Counted from the first letter of the stretch, positions 40,724-50,156 are shown. The stretch: 55,488 nt of DNA from Effusibacillus lacus (GCF_002335525.1 NZ_BDUF01000023.1:1-55488), one strand, 5' to 3'. A program made the numbers and translations. The notes: generated from the sequence alone by a model not told the origin.

Positions 40724-40739
40724 TGGCATGATTGTTGCA
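40724..40739 (+). promoter_or_regulatory. sigma-54 (-24/-12) promoter of the kam operon
   Basis: TGGCAT-GATTG-TTGCA fits the consensus TGGCAC-N5-TTGCW with a single change; the GG and GC doublets have the required 10-base separation. It lies 88 bases before the first gene of the operon. Confidence 0.85.
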
Positions 40740-40826
40740 ATATTTAGTTGGTACGACGGGCTTTCTCGTGTAGTAGGGCGGTCTTTTGGGGGGGCGCCCG
40801 AAGAACAATGCCGCAGGGGGTGCTTC

Positions 40827-41867
40827 ATGAAAAAGGGGAGTCGATACGGATTGCACAGATCCCTTGAACCGAAGGGGGTCTTGCCGCAACCGGCATGGCG
40901 GGTGGACAACAGTATGGAGGTTTGGAGCAATGAAATCCTGATCGATGTGGAAACTCTCAACATCGATTCGGCTTCCTTCCGGCAGATTCGGGAAGAAGCG
41001 GGTGATGATGAAGAGCGGATCGGCATGATCATGCAGCGGATTGTAAAGGAGCGGGGGAAGCATCACAACCCGGTAACCGGGTCCGGCGGCATGCTGATTG
41101 GACACGTTGCGGAAATTGGCGAGGATCTGCGGGACCGGAGCCAGCTTCAAGCTGGTGACCGGATTGCCACTCTGGTTTCCCTCTCCCTGACCCCTCTTGT
41201 GATTGAGGAAATCCTCCATGTGAATAAGAAAACGGGGCAAGTGGACATTCGCGGGAAGGCGATTCTGTTCGAAAGCGGGCTCTATGCCAAACTGTCAGAT
41301 GATATGCCATTGAAGATATCGCTGGCTGTGCTCGATGTGTGCGGGGCACCTGCGCAAACCCGCAAACTGGTTCAACCGGGCCAGACGGTTGCGGTATTGG
41401 GCGCTTTCGGAAAATCCGGCCTTCTGGTATTGAAACAGGCTCGCAAGAATTTGGGGATACGGGGACGGCTGATTGCAATTGACCGTGGGGAGGCGGGATG
41501 TGGACTGCTGCAGCGTCTGGGTTGGGCAGACTTTGTGCTGGATGTGGATGCAACCGATCCGATTGCCGTCATGGAAGCGGTGGCCGCAGTTACAAACGGT
41601 GCGATGGCCGATTTGACAATCAATTGCGTGAATGTGTCAGGCACCGAGATGTCATGTATCCTGTCGACCAAAGATGAGGGGACTGTTTACTTTTTCTCGA
41701 TGGCCACGTCTTTCGCCGCCGCCGCTTTGGGGGCGGAAGGTGTGGGCAAGGATGTGCGGATGCTGATTGGCAGCGGATACACAAAAGGGCATGCGGAGCT
41801 GGCCCTGCAACTGGTGAGGGAAGACCCGAATCTGTACGAGGTTTTCAAAGAACGTTACGGTGGCTGA
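40827..41867 (+). CDS. kdd: L-erythro-3,5-diaminohexanoate dehydrogenase
   Basis: The 346-residue product belongs to the medium-chain-dehydrogenase-like Kdd family. It oxidatively deaminates 3,5-diaminohexanoate to 5-amino-3-oxohexanoate with NAD(P)+ (third step of lysine degradation through beta-lysine). Visible features are HNPVTGSGGMLIGHV near residue 77, the nucleotide-binding VAVLGAFGKSGLLVLKQA near 190 and the C-terminal GSGYTKGHAE. Length agrees with clostridial Kdd. The start is the ATG at 40827 after CAGGGGGTG, because the sigma-54 promoter lies at 40724-40739 and the family starts here. It is the first gene of the kam operon. Confidence 0.92.
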   Translation: MKKGSRYGLHRSLEPKGVLPQPAWRVDNSMEVWSNEILIDVETLNIDSASFRQIREEAGDDEERIGMIMQRIVKERGKHHNPVTGSGGMLIGHVAEIGEDLRDRSQLQAGDRIATLVSLSLTPLVIEEILHVNKKTGQVDIRGKAILFESGLYAKLSDDMPLKISLAVLDVCGAPAQTRKLVQPGQTVAVLGAFGKSGLLVLKQARKNLGIRGRLIAIDRGEAGCGLLQRLGWADFVLDVDATDPIAVMEAVAAVTNGAMADLTINCVNVSGTEMSCILSTKDEGTVYFFSMATSFAAAALGAEGVGKDVRMLIGSGYTKGHAELALQLVREDPNLYEVFKERYGG

Positions 41868-41897
41868 CCGACACACCATCTGAGGGGGAGGATGGCA

Positions 41898-43193
41898 ATG
41901 AGCCAAACTGTGAATGAAGCGAAGAAACAGCGTCATTTCCGAGATATTGAACTGTGGAAAGACGTGACTGACGAGCAGTGGAACGATTGGATGTGGCAGT
42001 TGACCCATACGATCAATAGCCTGGACCAGCTGGGAAAGGTCATCAACCTTACGGAGAAGGAGATCGAGGGGATCAAGCATGTGAAAGAGACGATTTCACT
42101 GCGGATCACCCCCTACTATGCGATGTTGATGGACCCGGATGATCCCAACTGTCCGATCCGGATGCAGGCGGTACCTCTGTCGGACGAGATGACCCGTTCC
42201 CCCTATGACATGGAGGACCCTCTGCATGAGGACGAGGACGCTCCCGCGCCGGGACTGACCCACCGGTATCCGGATCGGGTGCTGTTTCTGATCACCAATC
42301 AGTGTTCCATGTATTGCAGACATTGTACACGCCGCCGTTTCTCGGGAGTTCCGGGGCAATCGGTGCCAAAGCAGCAGTTGGATGAGGCCATCAGTTACAT
42401 CGGGCGGACGCCGCAAGTGCGGGATGTGCTGTTGTCGGGCGGAGACGGGCTGCTGGTCAACGATAAAACACTGGAATACATCATCTCCAACCTGCGGGCG
42501 ATTCCCCATGTGGAAATCATTCGGATCGGCACACGGGCACCGGTGGTGTTTCCCCAACGAATCACCGACAATCTGTTGAATATGCTGCGAAAGTACCATC
42601 CCGTCTGGATCAACACCCATTTTAACCATCCGGCGGAACTGACACCGGAAGCAAAAGCGGCCTGCGGGAAGATTGTGGATGCAGGCATCCCCTTGGGCAA
42701 TCAAACCGTCCTGATGCGGGGGGTCAATGACTGTGCACACATTATGAAGAAGCTGATGCATGAACTGGTAAAGGTTCGGGTACGTCCGTATTACATCTAT
42801 CAGTGCGACCTGTCTGATGGAATCCAGCACTTCCGCACAACGGTCTCCAAAGGGCTTGAGATCATGGAACAACTGCGCGGACATACATCCGGTTATGCCG
42901 TACCCACGTTTGTCGTGGATGCCCCGGGAGGCGGCGGAAAAGTGCCCGTGATGCCGCAGTATTTGATCTCCCAGGGCCACGGCAAGGTGGTGCTGCGGAA
43001 CTTTGAGGGTGTCATCTCTGTGTACCATGAACCCACCTACGAGGACAAAGGCTGTCCACCCACCTGCACGCATGACAGGAACGAAGAGACGATAGGGGTT
43101 GCCAAGCTGCTGAACGATCAGGCGCTGGGCCTCGAGCCCGGAGGGCTGAAGCGGGCAGACCGGCGTTCCCACCGGAAACCGTCCAACAAATAA
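41898..43193 (+). CDS. kamA: L-lysine 2,3-aminomutase
   Basis: The 431-residue radical-SAM, PLP-dependent enzyme interconverts L-lysine and L-beta-lysine. The 4Fe-4S/SAM motif CxxxCxxC is at C136, C140 and C143 (CSMYCRHCTRRR). The GGDGLLVND segment and the HFNHPAELTPEA region follow, then NQTVLMRGVND and the C-terminal PLP-lysine region (GGKVPVMPQYLISQGHGKVVLRN). The N-terminus WKDVTDEQWNDWMWQL is typical. I chose the ATG at 41898, six bases after GGGGGAGG, over an ATG two codons earlier that abuts the ribosome-binding site. It is the first enzyme of the pathway and second gene of the operon. Confidence 0.95.
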   Translation: MSQTVNEAKKQRHFRDIELWKDVTDEQWNDWMWQLTHTINSLDQLGKVINLTEKEIEGIKHVKETISLRITPYYAMLMDPDDPNCPIRMQAVPLSDEMTRSPYDMEDPLHEDEDAPAPGLTHRYPDRVLFLITNQCSMYCRHCTRRRFSGVPGQSVPKQQLDEAISYIGRTPQVRDVLLSGGDGLLVNDKTLEYIISNLRAIPHVEIIRIGTRAPVVFPQRITDNLLNMLRKYHPVWINTHFNHPAELTPEAKAACGKIVDAGIPLGNQTVLMRGVNDCAHIMKKLMHELVKVRVRPYYIYQCDLSDGIQHFRTTVSKGLEIMEQLRGHTSGYAVPTFVVDAPGGGGKVPVMPQYLISQGHGKVVLRNFEGVISVYHEPTYEDKGCPPTCTHDRNEETIGVAKLLNDQALGLEPGGLKRADRRSHRKPSNK

Positions 43194-43256
43194 GGCGGGG
43201 AGTCCAGGTAATGCGGTTCGTTCCAAGCAAACATGCCGATGGCGGGAGGGTCGCCC

Positions 43257-44291
43257 ATGCTGTTTGAACATGTGAGGGCCGCGGGCATCAAGCGGTTGGC
43301 AATCGTCGGAATTGCGAAACATGCGGGAAAAACGACAGCCCTGAATACGATAGTAGCGGAAGCCGCTGAGGCGGGTATCCCTCTGTCTCTGCAAAGCATT
43401 GGGGTGGACGGGGAACGCTTTGACGCATTGATCAAGGCTGCCAAGCCTGCTGTGCAAGCGGTCGCCGGAACCTTGATCGCGACGGCAGCGGAAGCGTTGG
43501 AGGAATGCACGGCCCGCATGACGTTGGTGGAAGCCACAGGCATTCCGTCCGCAATGGGGGAGATCCTGATTCTGCGTGTTGCGGAAGCGGGAAACGTGTT
43601 GTTGGCGGGCGTACGGCAAGTGGCACACGCGAAAGAATTGAATGGCCGGTTTGAAAAATGGGGGGCGCAGCTCCACATCATTGATGGCGCATTTGACCGG
43701 ATGGCTTGTGCCTCCCCCGATCTGTCGGACGGAATTGTGCTGGCGACGGGAGCCAGTGTGGGCCGCACGGTGGAGAGTGTTGTACGGGAAACAAAGGCGG
43801 CGTTGGCCCGTTTGCGGATGCCAGCGGTGACGCAGGACTGGCAGCGGCAGTTGGCCGCGTTGGCAAGAACCTCAGGTTGCATCTGGGCAGGGGGGCCGTC
43901 TGTCACGCCAAGAATGCTTCCGGACATAAACCTGTTATTGCATCCGCCGGATTCTCATCCGGATTGGCCGCAGGAAGCGATGGCACTGGCACTGCCGGGA
44001 GTTGTGACAGACGGGGTGCTGGAGATGGCAACCGGAGTTGTAACCACCCTTATAGTAAAAGACGGAACGCGCATGATGGCCTCACCGCTCCAATGGAAAC
44101 GGTTTGAGCACCAGGGAGGCCGCATACTGGCGGAAGTTCCGATTCGCATCGCAGCCGTGACAGTGAATTCCGTTTCGCTTTCCGGCTACCGCTTGCCGCA
44201 GCAGGAATTGCTGGCAAGCATCCGGGCCCTTGCGAAGGATCTTCCCGTGGTGGATTGTAAGGAGGGTGCGCATGAACAAACTGAATCTTGA
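43257..44291 (+). CDS. P-loop protein of the lysine-degradation operon (possible aminomutase accessory factor)
   Basis: The 344-residue product has a nucleotide-binding P-loop near its start (GIAKHAGKTT, residues 18-27, one residue longer than the standard Walker A spacing). The rest is Ala/Val/Leu-rich with no membrane segment; recognisable stretches are LVEATGIPSAMGE, ASPDLSDGIVLATGASVGRTVES and a C-terminal barrel-like half. Genes called kamB/kamC, with P-loop or MutS-like features, sit beside kamA and kamDE in lysine-fermenting bacteria and are thought to help reactivate the cobalamin enzyme. This gene occupies that position. Which of the two it matches I cannot say. The ATG at 43257 follows GGGAGGG; its end overlaps kamD by 20 bases. 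Confidence 0.6.
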   Translation: MLFEHVRAAGIKRLAIVGIAKHAGKTTALNTIVAEAAEAGIPLSLQSIGVDGERFDALIKAAKPAVQAVAGTLIATAAEALEECTARMTLVEATGIPSAMGEILILRVAEAGNVLLAGVRQVAHAKELNGRFEKWGAQLHIIDGAFDRMACASPDLSDGIVLATGASVGRTVESVVRETKAALARLRMPAVTQDWQRQLAALARTSGCIWAGGPSVTPRMLPDINLLLHPPDSHPDWPQEAMALALPGVVTDGVLEMATGVVTTLIVKDGTRMMASPLQWKRFEHQGGRILAEVPIRIAAVTVNSVSLSGYRLPQQELLASIRALAKDLPVVDCKEGAHEQTES

Positions 44292-45846
44292 CCCCGAACA
44301 GGTGGGCCGGGCACGCTCGTTGGCTGCCAGGATTGCCGGATGCGTGACCGATTTTATCGGAACCAAGACAACGGTGGCCGTGGAACGGACGGTACTCCGC
44401 CTGTTCGGATTGGACGGTGTGGATGAGGACGGGATACCGCTGCCAAATATTGTGGTGGATCGTGTAAAAGAACACAGCCGATTGGCGGAAGGCGTGACGA
44501 AGCCGTTTGTCAATGCAATGCTGCAGACAGGACGGACGGTTCAGGAAACAGGTGAAGCGGTGGCAAAAGGGGATTTGCGGCTGTTTGATCTCCCTTGGCT
44601 GCCGGAACAGAACATTCGGGAAAAAGGGGCCGAACTTGCCCGTGCCGCCTTGGAGCGGATCCGGCGCAACCGGGAACGCAGGAATGAGCTGATCGGGAAA
44701 TACGGCGAACGTCCCCAGCCCTTTCTTTATGTGATTGTGGCAACCGGCAACATCTATGAAGATGTGGTCCAGGCAAGGGCGGCTGCCCGCCAGGGGGCGG
44801 ACATCATTGCCGTCATCCGCTCCACCGGACAGTCCCTGCTCGACTATGTCCCTTATGGTCCCACCACGGAAGGGTTTGGGGGGACGTTTGCCACCCAGGC
44901 CAATTTTCAAATTATGCGGCAGGCTTTGGATGACATTGGAGAAGAGCTGGGGCGATACATCCGGCTGTGCAATTATTGTTCCGGGCTTTGCATGCCGGAG
45001 ATTGCGGCGATGGGGGCTTTGGAGAGGCTGGATGTGATGCTGAACGATGCGCTTTACGGGATTTTGTTCCGTGACATCAATATGCAGCGCACCCTTGTAG
45101 ACCAGAATTTCTCAAGGATGATCAATGCCTATGCGGGTGTGATCATCAATACCGGCGAGGACAATTATCTGACCACTGCCGATGCGGTACAGGCGGCACA
45201 TACGGTGTTGGCTTCCCAGTTGATCAACGAACAACTGGCGCTCCGCTCGGGGCTGAAAGAAGAGCAGATGGGGTTGGGGCATGCGTTTGAGATGAATCCG
45301 GAGCTGGAGGACGGCTTCTTGCTGGAACTGGCGCAAGCACAGCTGGCGCGGGAGGTCTTTCCGAAGGCGCCGCTCAAGTACATGCCTCCCACCAAACACA
45401 TGACGGGAAACATTTTTCGCGGGCATGTACAGGATGCCTTGTTTAACATGGTGGGAATCATGACCGGGCAGGGAATTCAATTGTTGGGGATGATGAGTGA
45501 GGCCATTCATACGCCGCTGATTCATGAGCGTCATCTGGCTATTGAAGCGGCCAGGTACATCTTCCGGAATGCGCGTCATTTGCATGACGAAATTGAATTC
45601 AAACCGGACGGGATCATCGCCCGCCGCGCCCGGCAAGTGTTGGCGGACGCTACCGGATTGCTGCGGGAGATCGAATCGATCGGTCTGTTTGAGTCGTTGG
45701 AGCAAGGGAAGTTTGCCGATGTTAAGCGAACCGTAGCGGGTGGGAAAGGGCTGACGGGAGTCGTGGACCGGTCTGAACGATACTACAATCCGGTGGAGCA
45801 GTTGCTGCGGGAAGAATTGGGACTCGGCAGGGGGGCATCCGTATGA
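44272..45846 (+). CDS. kamD: lysine 5,6-aminomutase, alpha subunit
   Basis: The 524-residue product forms the PLP-binding TIM-barrel subunit of the cobalamin-dependent enzyme that converts beta-lysine to 3,5-diaminohexanoate. Its signatures include VIRSTGQSLLDYVPYGPTTEG, GGTFATQANF, RLCNYCSGLCMPEIAA, KYMPPTKHMTGNIF and ALFNMVGIMTGQGIQLLGMMSEAIHTP. Length is close to the roughly 516 residues of clostridial KamD. The ATG follows AAGGAGGGTG within the end of the preceding gene. The stop overlaps the kamE start as ATGA. Confidence 0.95.
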   Translation: MNKLNLDPEQVGRARSLAARIAGCVTDFIGTKTTVAVERTVLRLFGLDGVDEDGIPLPNIVVDRVKEHSRLAEGVTKPFVNAMLQTGRTVQETGEAVAKGDLRLFDLPWLPEQNIREKGAELARAALERIRRNRERRNELIGKYGERPQPFLYVIVATGNIYEDVVQARAAARQGADIIAVIRSTGQSLLDYVPYGPTTEGFGGTFATQANFQIMRQALDDIGEELGRYIRLCNYCSGLCMPEIAAMGALERLDVMLNDALYGILFRDINMQRTLVDQNFSRMINAYAGVIINTGEDNYLTTADAVQAAHTVLASQLINEQLALRSGLKEEQMGLGHAFEMNPELEDGFLLELAQAQLAREVFPKAPLKYMPPTKHMTGNIFRGHVQDALFNMVGIMTGQGIQLLGMMSEAIHTPLIHERHLAIEAARYIFRNARHLHDEIEFKPDGIIARRARQVLADATGLLREIESIGLFESLEQGKFADVKRTVAGGKGLTGVVDRSERYYNPVEQLLREELGLGRGASV

Positions 45847-46595
45847 AGGTGGATCTTGCGCGAATCCGTCCCTATGGGGATACGTTGGACGACGGCATGG
45901 TACAATTGAGTTTCTCTTTGCCTCTTCCTTACGGGGATGTGGCAAAAGAAGCCGCGCGGCAGCTTTTGTTCAAAATGGGATTTGACGAACCGCAGGTGGT
46001 TCATGCACAGGATATCGGGGAAGGGTTTACGTTTTTCGTCCTGTTTGGCAAGTGCAGACATACAATTGACTCGACAACCGTAGAAGTCGTAAAGACAAGT
46101 GCCAAACGGATGAATTTCAAGGAAATCAACGAATTCATCAAGACTCGGATTGGCAGGAAGATTGTTGTTATTGGCGCCTGCACCGGTACGGACGCTCATA
46201 CCGTGGGAATCGACGCGATCATGAACATGAAAGGATATGCGGGAGAATATGGTCTCGAGCGGTACCCGATGATTGACGCCTTCAATCTGGGGGCGCAGGT
46301 GGACAACGAAGTTTTGCTGGCAAAAGCAATGGAACTGAAAGCAGACGCGATTCTTGTATCTCAAGTGGTCACACAGAAAGATGTGCATCTGCCAAATCTG
46401 ACCCGGCTTGTGGATTTGCTGGAAGCGGAAGGGCTGCGCTCCCGGATTGTACTGGTCTGCGGGGGACCGCGAATCTCTCATCAACTGGCCCTGGAGTTGG
46501 GCTATGATGCCGGGTTCGGACCGGGGACCCTGGCTCCGGATGTCGCTTCTTTCATCGTTCAGGAACTGGTGGAAAGATTGCGAAAAACTTCGTAA
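45843..46595 (+). CDS. kamE: lysine 5,6-aminomutase, beta (cobalamin-binding) subunit
   Basis: The 250-residue product has an N-terminal dimerisation part (about 1-95). A B12-binding Rossmann domain follows with the DxHxxG motif (D117, H119 in GTDAHTVGIDA), which places the histidine as the lower cobalt ligand, then the downstream SQVVTQKDVH and CGGPRIS segments. It works with KamD. It starts in the last codon of kamD and is the last gene of the operon, followed by a terminator at 46668. 3-keto-5-aminohexanoate cleavage enzyme (kce) and 3-aminobutyryl-CoA lyase (kal) do not follow, unlike in clostridial clusters. Confidence 0.95.
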   Translation: MKVDLARIRPYGDTLDDGMVQLSFSLPLPYGDVAKEAARQLLFKMGFDEPQVVHAQDIGEGFTFFVLFGKCRHTIDSTTVEVVKTSAKRMNFKEINEFIKTRIGRKIVVIGACTGTDAHTVGIDAIMNMKGYAGEYGLERYPMIDAFNLGAQVDNEVLLAKAMELKADAILVSQVVTQKDVHLPNLTRLVDLLEAEGLRSRIVLVCGGPRISHQLALELGYDAGFGPGTLAPDVASFIVQELVERLRKTS

Positions 46596-46639
46596 AATGG
46601 ACTAAAGAGAGGAATGGAGCACTACAAGGGTCATAATCC

Positions 46640-46653
46640 TGAACGGTCATTCA
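46640..46653. promoter_or_regulatory. possible fatty-acid-type operator
   Basis: TGAACGGTCATTCA is a quasi-palindrome with TGAA/TTCA ends and contains the TCATTCA half-site of Bacillus FadR operators (TGAATGA...TCATTCA). It lies upstream of the ETF:quinone oxidoreductase-like gene, a known FadR target in Bacillus, but also upstream of the kam terminator, which weakens the case. Confidence 0.3.
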
Positions 46654-46667
46654 TTTTTCATTTCGCA

Positions 46668-46714
46668 AATCTCCTGGTAATGCGGTATATGTATTACTAG
46701 GAGATTCTATTTTT
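46668..46714 (+). terminator. terminator of the kam operon
   Basis: AATCTCCTGGTAAT (46668-46681) pairs with ATTACTAGGAGATT (46693-46706) at 13 of 14 positions, followed by CTATTTTT. Confidence 0.85.
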
Positions 46715-46809
46715 CTGCAGGGAATCAACCAACCGTTTGATACGAAAATGGTCGCTTTCACAAGCGTTCATGCAGAGAAAAACCGGGAAAGGGGTTGGAA
46801 GGTGTGGAA

Positions 46810-48831
46810 ATGGTGCGTATTCTCTTGTTCCTGGCGGTAGCCGCAGGTTCCGTATATCTGTTCTGGACCGCATTGTATCGCAAATATCAATATCTCATGC
46901 TGGGGCAGGCGGAGTCGCGTCCTGAAGGCCAGGATGAACGGATTCGCTCCGTATTCCGCGACGTGCTTGGACAGGCAAAGGTGCTTGCAGAACCGGCAGG
47001 TCTCGGACACTTCTTTATCTTTTGGGGATTTATCGTTCTCTCTTTCGGTACGCTCGAGTTTGTGGCGCATCACATTTTTGGCGGCCACCTGCCGCTCATC
47101 GGCACGACGAACTGGTTCGTGTTCAGTCATGAACTGTTCTCCATGCTGGTGCTGGTTGCGATTCTGATTGCGGCCGGGCGCCGTTTCTTCATCCGTCCGA
47201 TGCGTCTGGATCAAACCGCTGAAGCTTACGTCATTCTCGGCCTGATCGGCGGTCTTGTGATTACCGACCTGATTGTAATGGGTCTTGAAGTGGCGCTGAC
47301 CGGCAAAGATCCCGGTTGGGTATCGCCCGTTGCGTCGTTCCTTGGCGGTCTGTTTGCCGGCGGCAACGAGACCGTTCTGAAAGTGTTCGAAGAGATTTTT
47401 GTTTGGGCACACCTGGCGATTCTGTTCGGATTCCTGATTTTCATCCCGCGTTCAAAGCATCTGCACATGATTGCCGCAGGCATCAATACTTATTTCCGCC
47501 GTCTGACGCCCAATGGCCGACTGCGCAAGCTGGACCTGTCCGACGAGTCGGTGGAAGAGTTCGGTGTTGGCCGGATTGACCAGTTTACCTGGAAACAGCT
47601 GCTTGACGGCTATGCCTGCACCGAGTGCGGACGTTGTCACGTTAACTGTCCGGCAACTCTGTCCGGAAAACCGTTGTCACCCAAGTATCTGATTCTTAAG
47701 ATGCGTGACCATCTCACAGAAGTGGGCGACAGATTCCTGGCACAGAAAATGGCAGCATCGACAGGCACCGGCGTGAACGTGGAACTGGCAGCCGCATCGA
47801 CTGCGGAGGCGGAAGAACTGCCAATGCTGATGGGCAATGTGTACAGTGAAGATGAAATCTGGGCCTGCACCACCTGCCGCGCTTGTGAAGAAATGTGTCC
47901 CGTATACAACGAACATGTGGACAAGATCATGGACCTTCGCCGTTGGATGGTATTGACCGAAGGGAAAGCAAACGCAGAAATCAACCGTGCATTCCAGAAC
48001 CTCGAGCGTCAGTCCAACGAATGGGGACAAAACCGCAATACCCGCGCCGATTGGGCGAAAGACCTCAATGTGCGCACCATGGCGGAAGTCGACGGCGAGG
48101 TGGAGTATCTGTATTACGTGGGATCTGCTTGTTCTTTTGACCCGCGGAACCAAAAGATTGCAAGATCTTTTGTTAATCTGTTGAATAAGGCGGGCGTTGA
48201 TTTTGCAATCCTCGGCAAGGAAGAAGAAAGTGACGGGGATTCGGCCCGACGTCTGGGGAATGAGTTTCTGTTCCAGGCATTGGCGGAAGCCAACGTGGAA
48301 ATCTTTAAGGCTTACAATGTGAAGAAGATAGTTACCACCGACCCTCATGCATACAACACCTTCAAAAACGAATATCCTGATTTCGGGCTTGAAGGAGTGG
48401 AAGTCATCCACGGTACCGAACTGCTTGCCAAGCTGATTGATGAAGGCAAGCTCAAGCCGAGCAAAGAAGTGAACGAAATCATCACTTACCATGATTCCTG
48501 TTACCTGGGACGCTACAACGAAATCTACACGGCTCCGCGGTATATCCTTGACCAGATTCCGGGTGTGCGAGTGGTTGAGATGGAACGCAACAGGGAACGC
48601 GGCATGTGCTGCGGTGCCGGCGGAGGTTCTTTCTGGAAGGAAGAACTGAAGGGAACAGACCGGATCAACGTGATGCGAACCGAGCAGGCAATGGAAACCG
48701 GTTGTACGATGATTGGAACCGCATGTCCTTTCTGCATGACCATGATGATCGACGGAACCAAGGCCAAAGGAGTGGAAGACAATATAGCAACCTACGACGT
48801 GGTCGAACTGCTCGACATGGCCACTGCGTAA
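46810..48831 (+). CDS. fadF: membrane FeS oxidoreductase, FadF-like ETF:quinone oxidoreductase
   Basis: The 673-residue product has about five membrane helices in its first 230 residues, of the haem-binding NarI/DsrM-like type. Two 4Fe-4S ferredoxin motifs follow (CTECGRCHVNCPA near 275 and CTTCRACEEMCPVY near 357). Two cysteine-rich CCG domains come last (SCYLGRYNEIY...MCCGAGGGSFWKE). This is the architecture of Bacillus FadF/YwjF, which passes electrons from acyl-CoA dehydrogenases, through ETF, to the quinone pool. The ATG at 46810 follows GGAAGGTG; a TTG five codons earlier lacks spacing from its ribosome-binding site. ETF genes are not in the window. It heads the acyl-CoA oxidation gene group. 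Confidence 0.88.
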   Translation: MVRILLFLAVAAGSVYLFWTALYRKYQYLMLGQAESRPEGQDERIRSVFRDVLGQAKVLAEPAGLGHFFIFWGFIVLSFGTLEFVAHHIFGGHLPLIGTTNWFVFSHELFSMLVLVAILIAAGRRFFIRPMRLDQTAEAYVILGLIGGLVITDLIVMGLEVALTGKDPGWVSPVASFLGGLFAGGNETVLKVFEEIFVWAHLAILFGFLIFIPRSKHLHMIAAGINTYFRRLTPNGRLRKLDLSDESVEEFGVGRIDQFTWKQLLDGYACTECGRCHVNCPATLSGKPLSPKYLILKMRDHLTEVGDRFLAQKMAASTGTGVNVELAAASTAEAEELPMLMGNVYSEDEIWACTTCRACEEMCPVYNEHVDKIMDLRRWMVLTEGKANAEINRAFQNLERQSNEWGQNRNTRADWAKDLNVRTMAEVDGEVEYLYYVGSACSFDPRNQKIARSFVNLLNKAGVDFAILGKEEESDGDSARRLGNEFLFQALAEANVEIFKAYNVKKIVTTDPHAYNTFKNEYPDFGLEGVEVIHGTELLAKLIDEGKLKPSKEVNEIITYHDSCYLGRYNEIYTAPRYILDQIPGVRVVEMERNRERGMCCGAGGGSFWKEELKGTDRINVMRTEQAMETGCTMIGTACPFCMTMMIDGTKAKGVEDNIATYDVVELLDMATA

Positions 48832-48863
48832 GAACTGCTTGACGCGACAAACTTATTTTACAA

Positions 48864-48892
48864 GCCGGCACAATGTATCCTCTTGTGCCGGC
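48864..48892 (+). terminator. terminator-like hairpin after fadF
   Basis: GCCGGCACA (48864-48872) pairs perfectly with TGTGCCGGC (48884-48892). TTTTT appears 11 bases later, so termination may be partial and read-through into the thiolase gene is possible. Confidence 0.55.
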
Positions 48893-48974
48893 CTCATCTG
48901 TCTTTTTGCAGCTTCCGCGTTGCAAGAAGGTTGGGGTATGACTTAAATTTTTTCCTCTGGGGGAGGGGAATCAC

Positions 48975-50156
48975 TTGCGGAAAACAGTGATAGTCAGCAC
49001 CGCCAGAACGCCCTTTGGCAGATTCGGCGGAGCGTTGTCTGCGCTTCCCGCCGTGGATCTGGGGGCAGTCGCAATTCGCGGTGCGATGGAGCGGGCGAAT
49101 GTCACCGCTGAACAGGTGGAGGAAGTTCTAATGGGAATGGTGCTGCAAGGCGGTGCCGGGCAGATCCCGTCCCGACAAGCGGCGATCAAGGCGGGACTTC
49201 CCTGGACCACTCCAACCGAGACCATCAACAAAGTTTGTGCCTCCGGAATGAGGGCGGTCACATTGGGCGACCAGATCATCCGGACAGGAGACGCCGACTT
49301 GGTGGTAGCAGGGGGAATGGAGTCGATGTCCAACTCGCCCTTCGCCCTTCCGAATGGCCGATGGGGCATGCGGATGGGGGATTCGGCCGTCATTGACCTG
49401 ATGACTTATGACGGATTGCGCTGCGCTTTCCATGATGTTCCCATGGCGGTTCACGGTTCGGTGGTTGCTGCCGAGTACGGAATTGGCAGGGAAGAGCAGG
49501 ATGCCTGGGCCCTTCGCTCCCATCAACGGGCGATTGCAGCCATCGACTCCGGCCGCATGGCGGATGAGATTGTTCCGGTGCAAGTGCCGGGCCGCAAAGG
49601 AGAAGTCTCGATTGTGGACACAGACGAAGCTCCCCGGCGGGACACATCTCTTGAGAAGCTGGCAGCACTGCCGCCTGTGTTTAAGAAGGATGGAACCATC
49701 ACCGCCGGCAATGCACCGGGTGTCAATGATGGAGCCGCCGCACTGGTGCTGATGTCAGAAGAACGGGCCAAGGCGGAAGGCAAACAGCCTCTGGCTGCAA
49801 TCCTTGGGCACGCGGAGGTGGGGGCGGAAGCACCCTATATTGCAACGACGCCAGGGCTCGCCATACAGAAACTGTTGGCAAAAACGGGGTATCAGCTGGC
49901 GGACATTGAGTTGTTCGAAGTGAACGAGGCGTTTGCCGCAGTCACTCTTACGTCCGGGAAAATCGTCGGATGGAAAGAGGAAAAGGTCAACGTCAACGGA
50001 GGCGCCATCGCGCTGGGGCATCCAATCGGGGCCAGCGGTGCGCGCATAGTTGGCTCACTGATTCACGAACTGCGCCGCCGGGGCGGCGGACTTGGCATTG
50101 CGGCCATCTGTTCCGGTGCCGCCCAAGGCGACGCCATCCTGCTGCGAGTGGAATAA
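48975..50156 (+). CDS. acetyl-CoA C-acyltransferase (thiolase)
   Basis: The 393-residue product is a complete biosynthetic/degradative thiolase with the acyl-enzyme cysteine C88 ([10 protein letters not shown]), GHP histidine ([16 protein letters not shown]) and the second cysteine near the C-terminus ([11 protein letters not shown]). It cleaves 3-ketoacyl-CoA or acetoacetyl-CoA to acetyl-CoA. The TTG start follows GGGGGAGGGG. Sequence and context are MmgA-like (first gene before an MmgB-type dehydrogenase). In this neighbourhood it would also consume acetoacetyl-CoA made from lysine. Confidence 0.94.
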   Translation: MRKTVIVSTARTPFGRFGGALSALPAVDLGAVAIRGAMERANVTAEQVEEVLMGMVLQGGAGQIPSRQAAIKAGLPWTTPTETINKVCASGMRAVTLGDQIIRTGDADLVVAGGMESMSNSPFALPNGRWGMRMGDSAVIDLMTYDGLRCAFHDVPMAVHGSVVAAEYGIGREEQDAWALRSHQRAIAAIDSGRMADEIVPVQVPGRKGEVSIVDTDEAPRRDTSLEKLAALPPVFKKDGTITAGNAPGVNDGAAALVLMSEERAKAEGKQPLAAILGHAEVGAEAPYIATTPGLAIQKLLAKTGYQLADIELFEVNEAFAAVTLTSGKIVGWKEEKVNVNGGAIALGHPIGASGARIVGSLIHELRRRGGGLGIAAICSGAAQGDAILLRVE

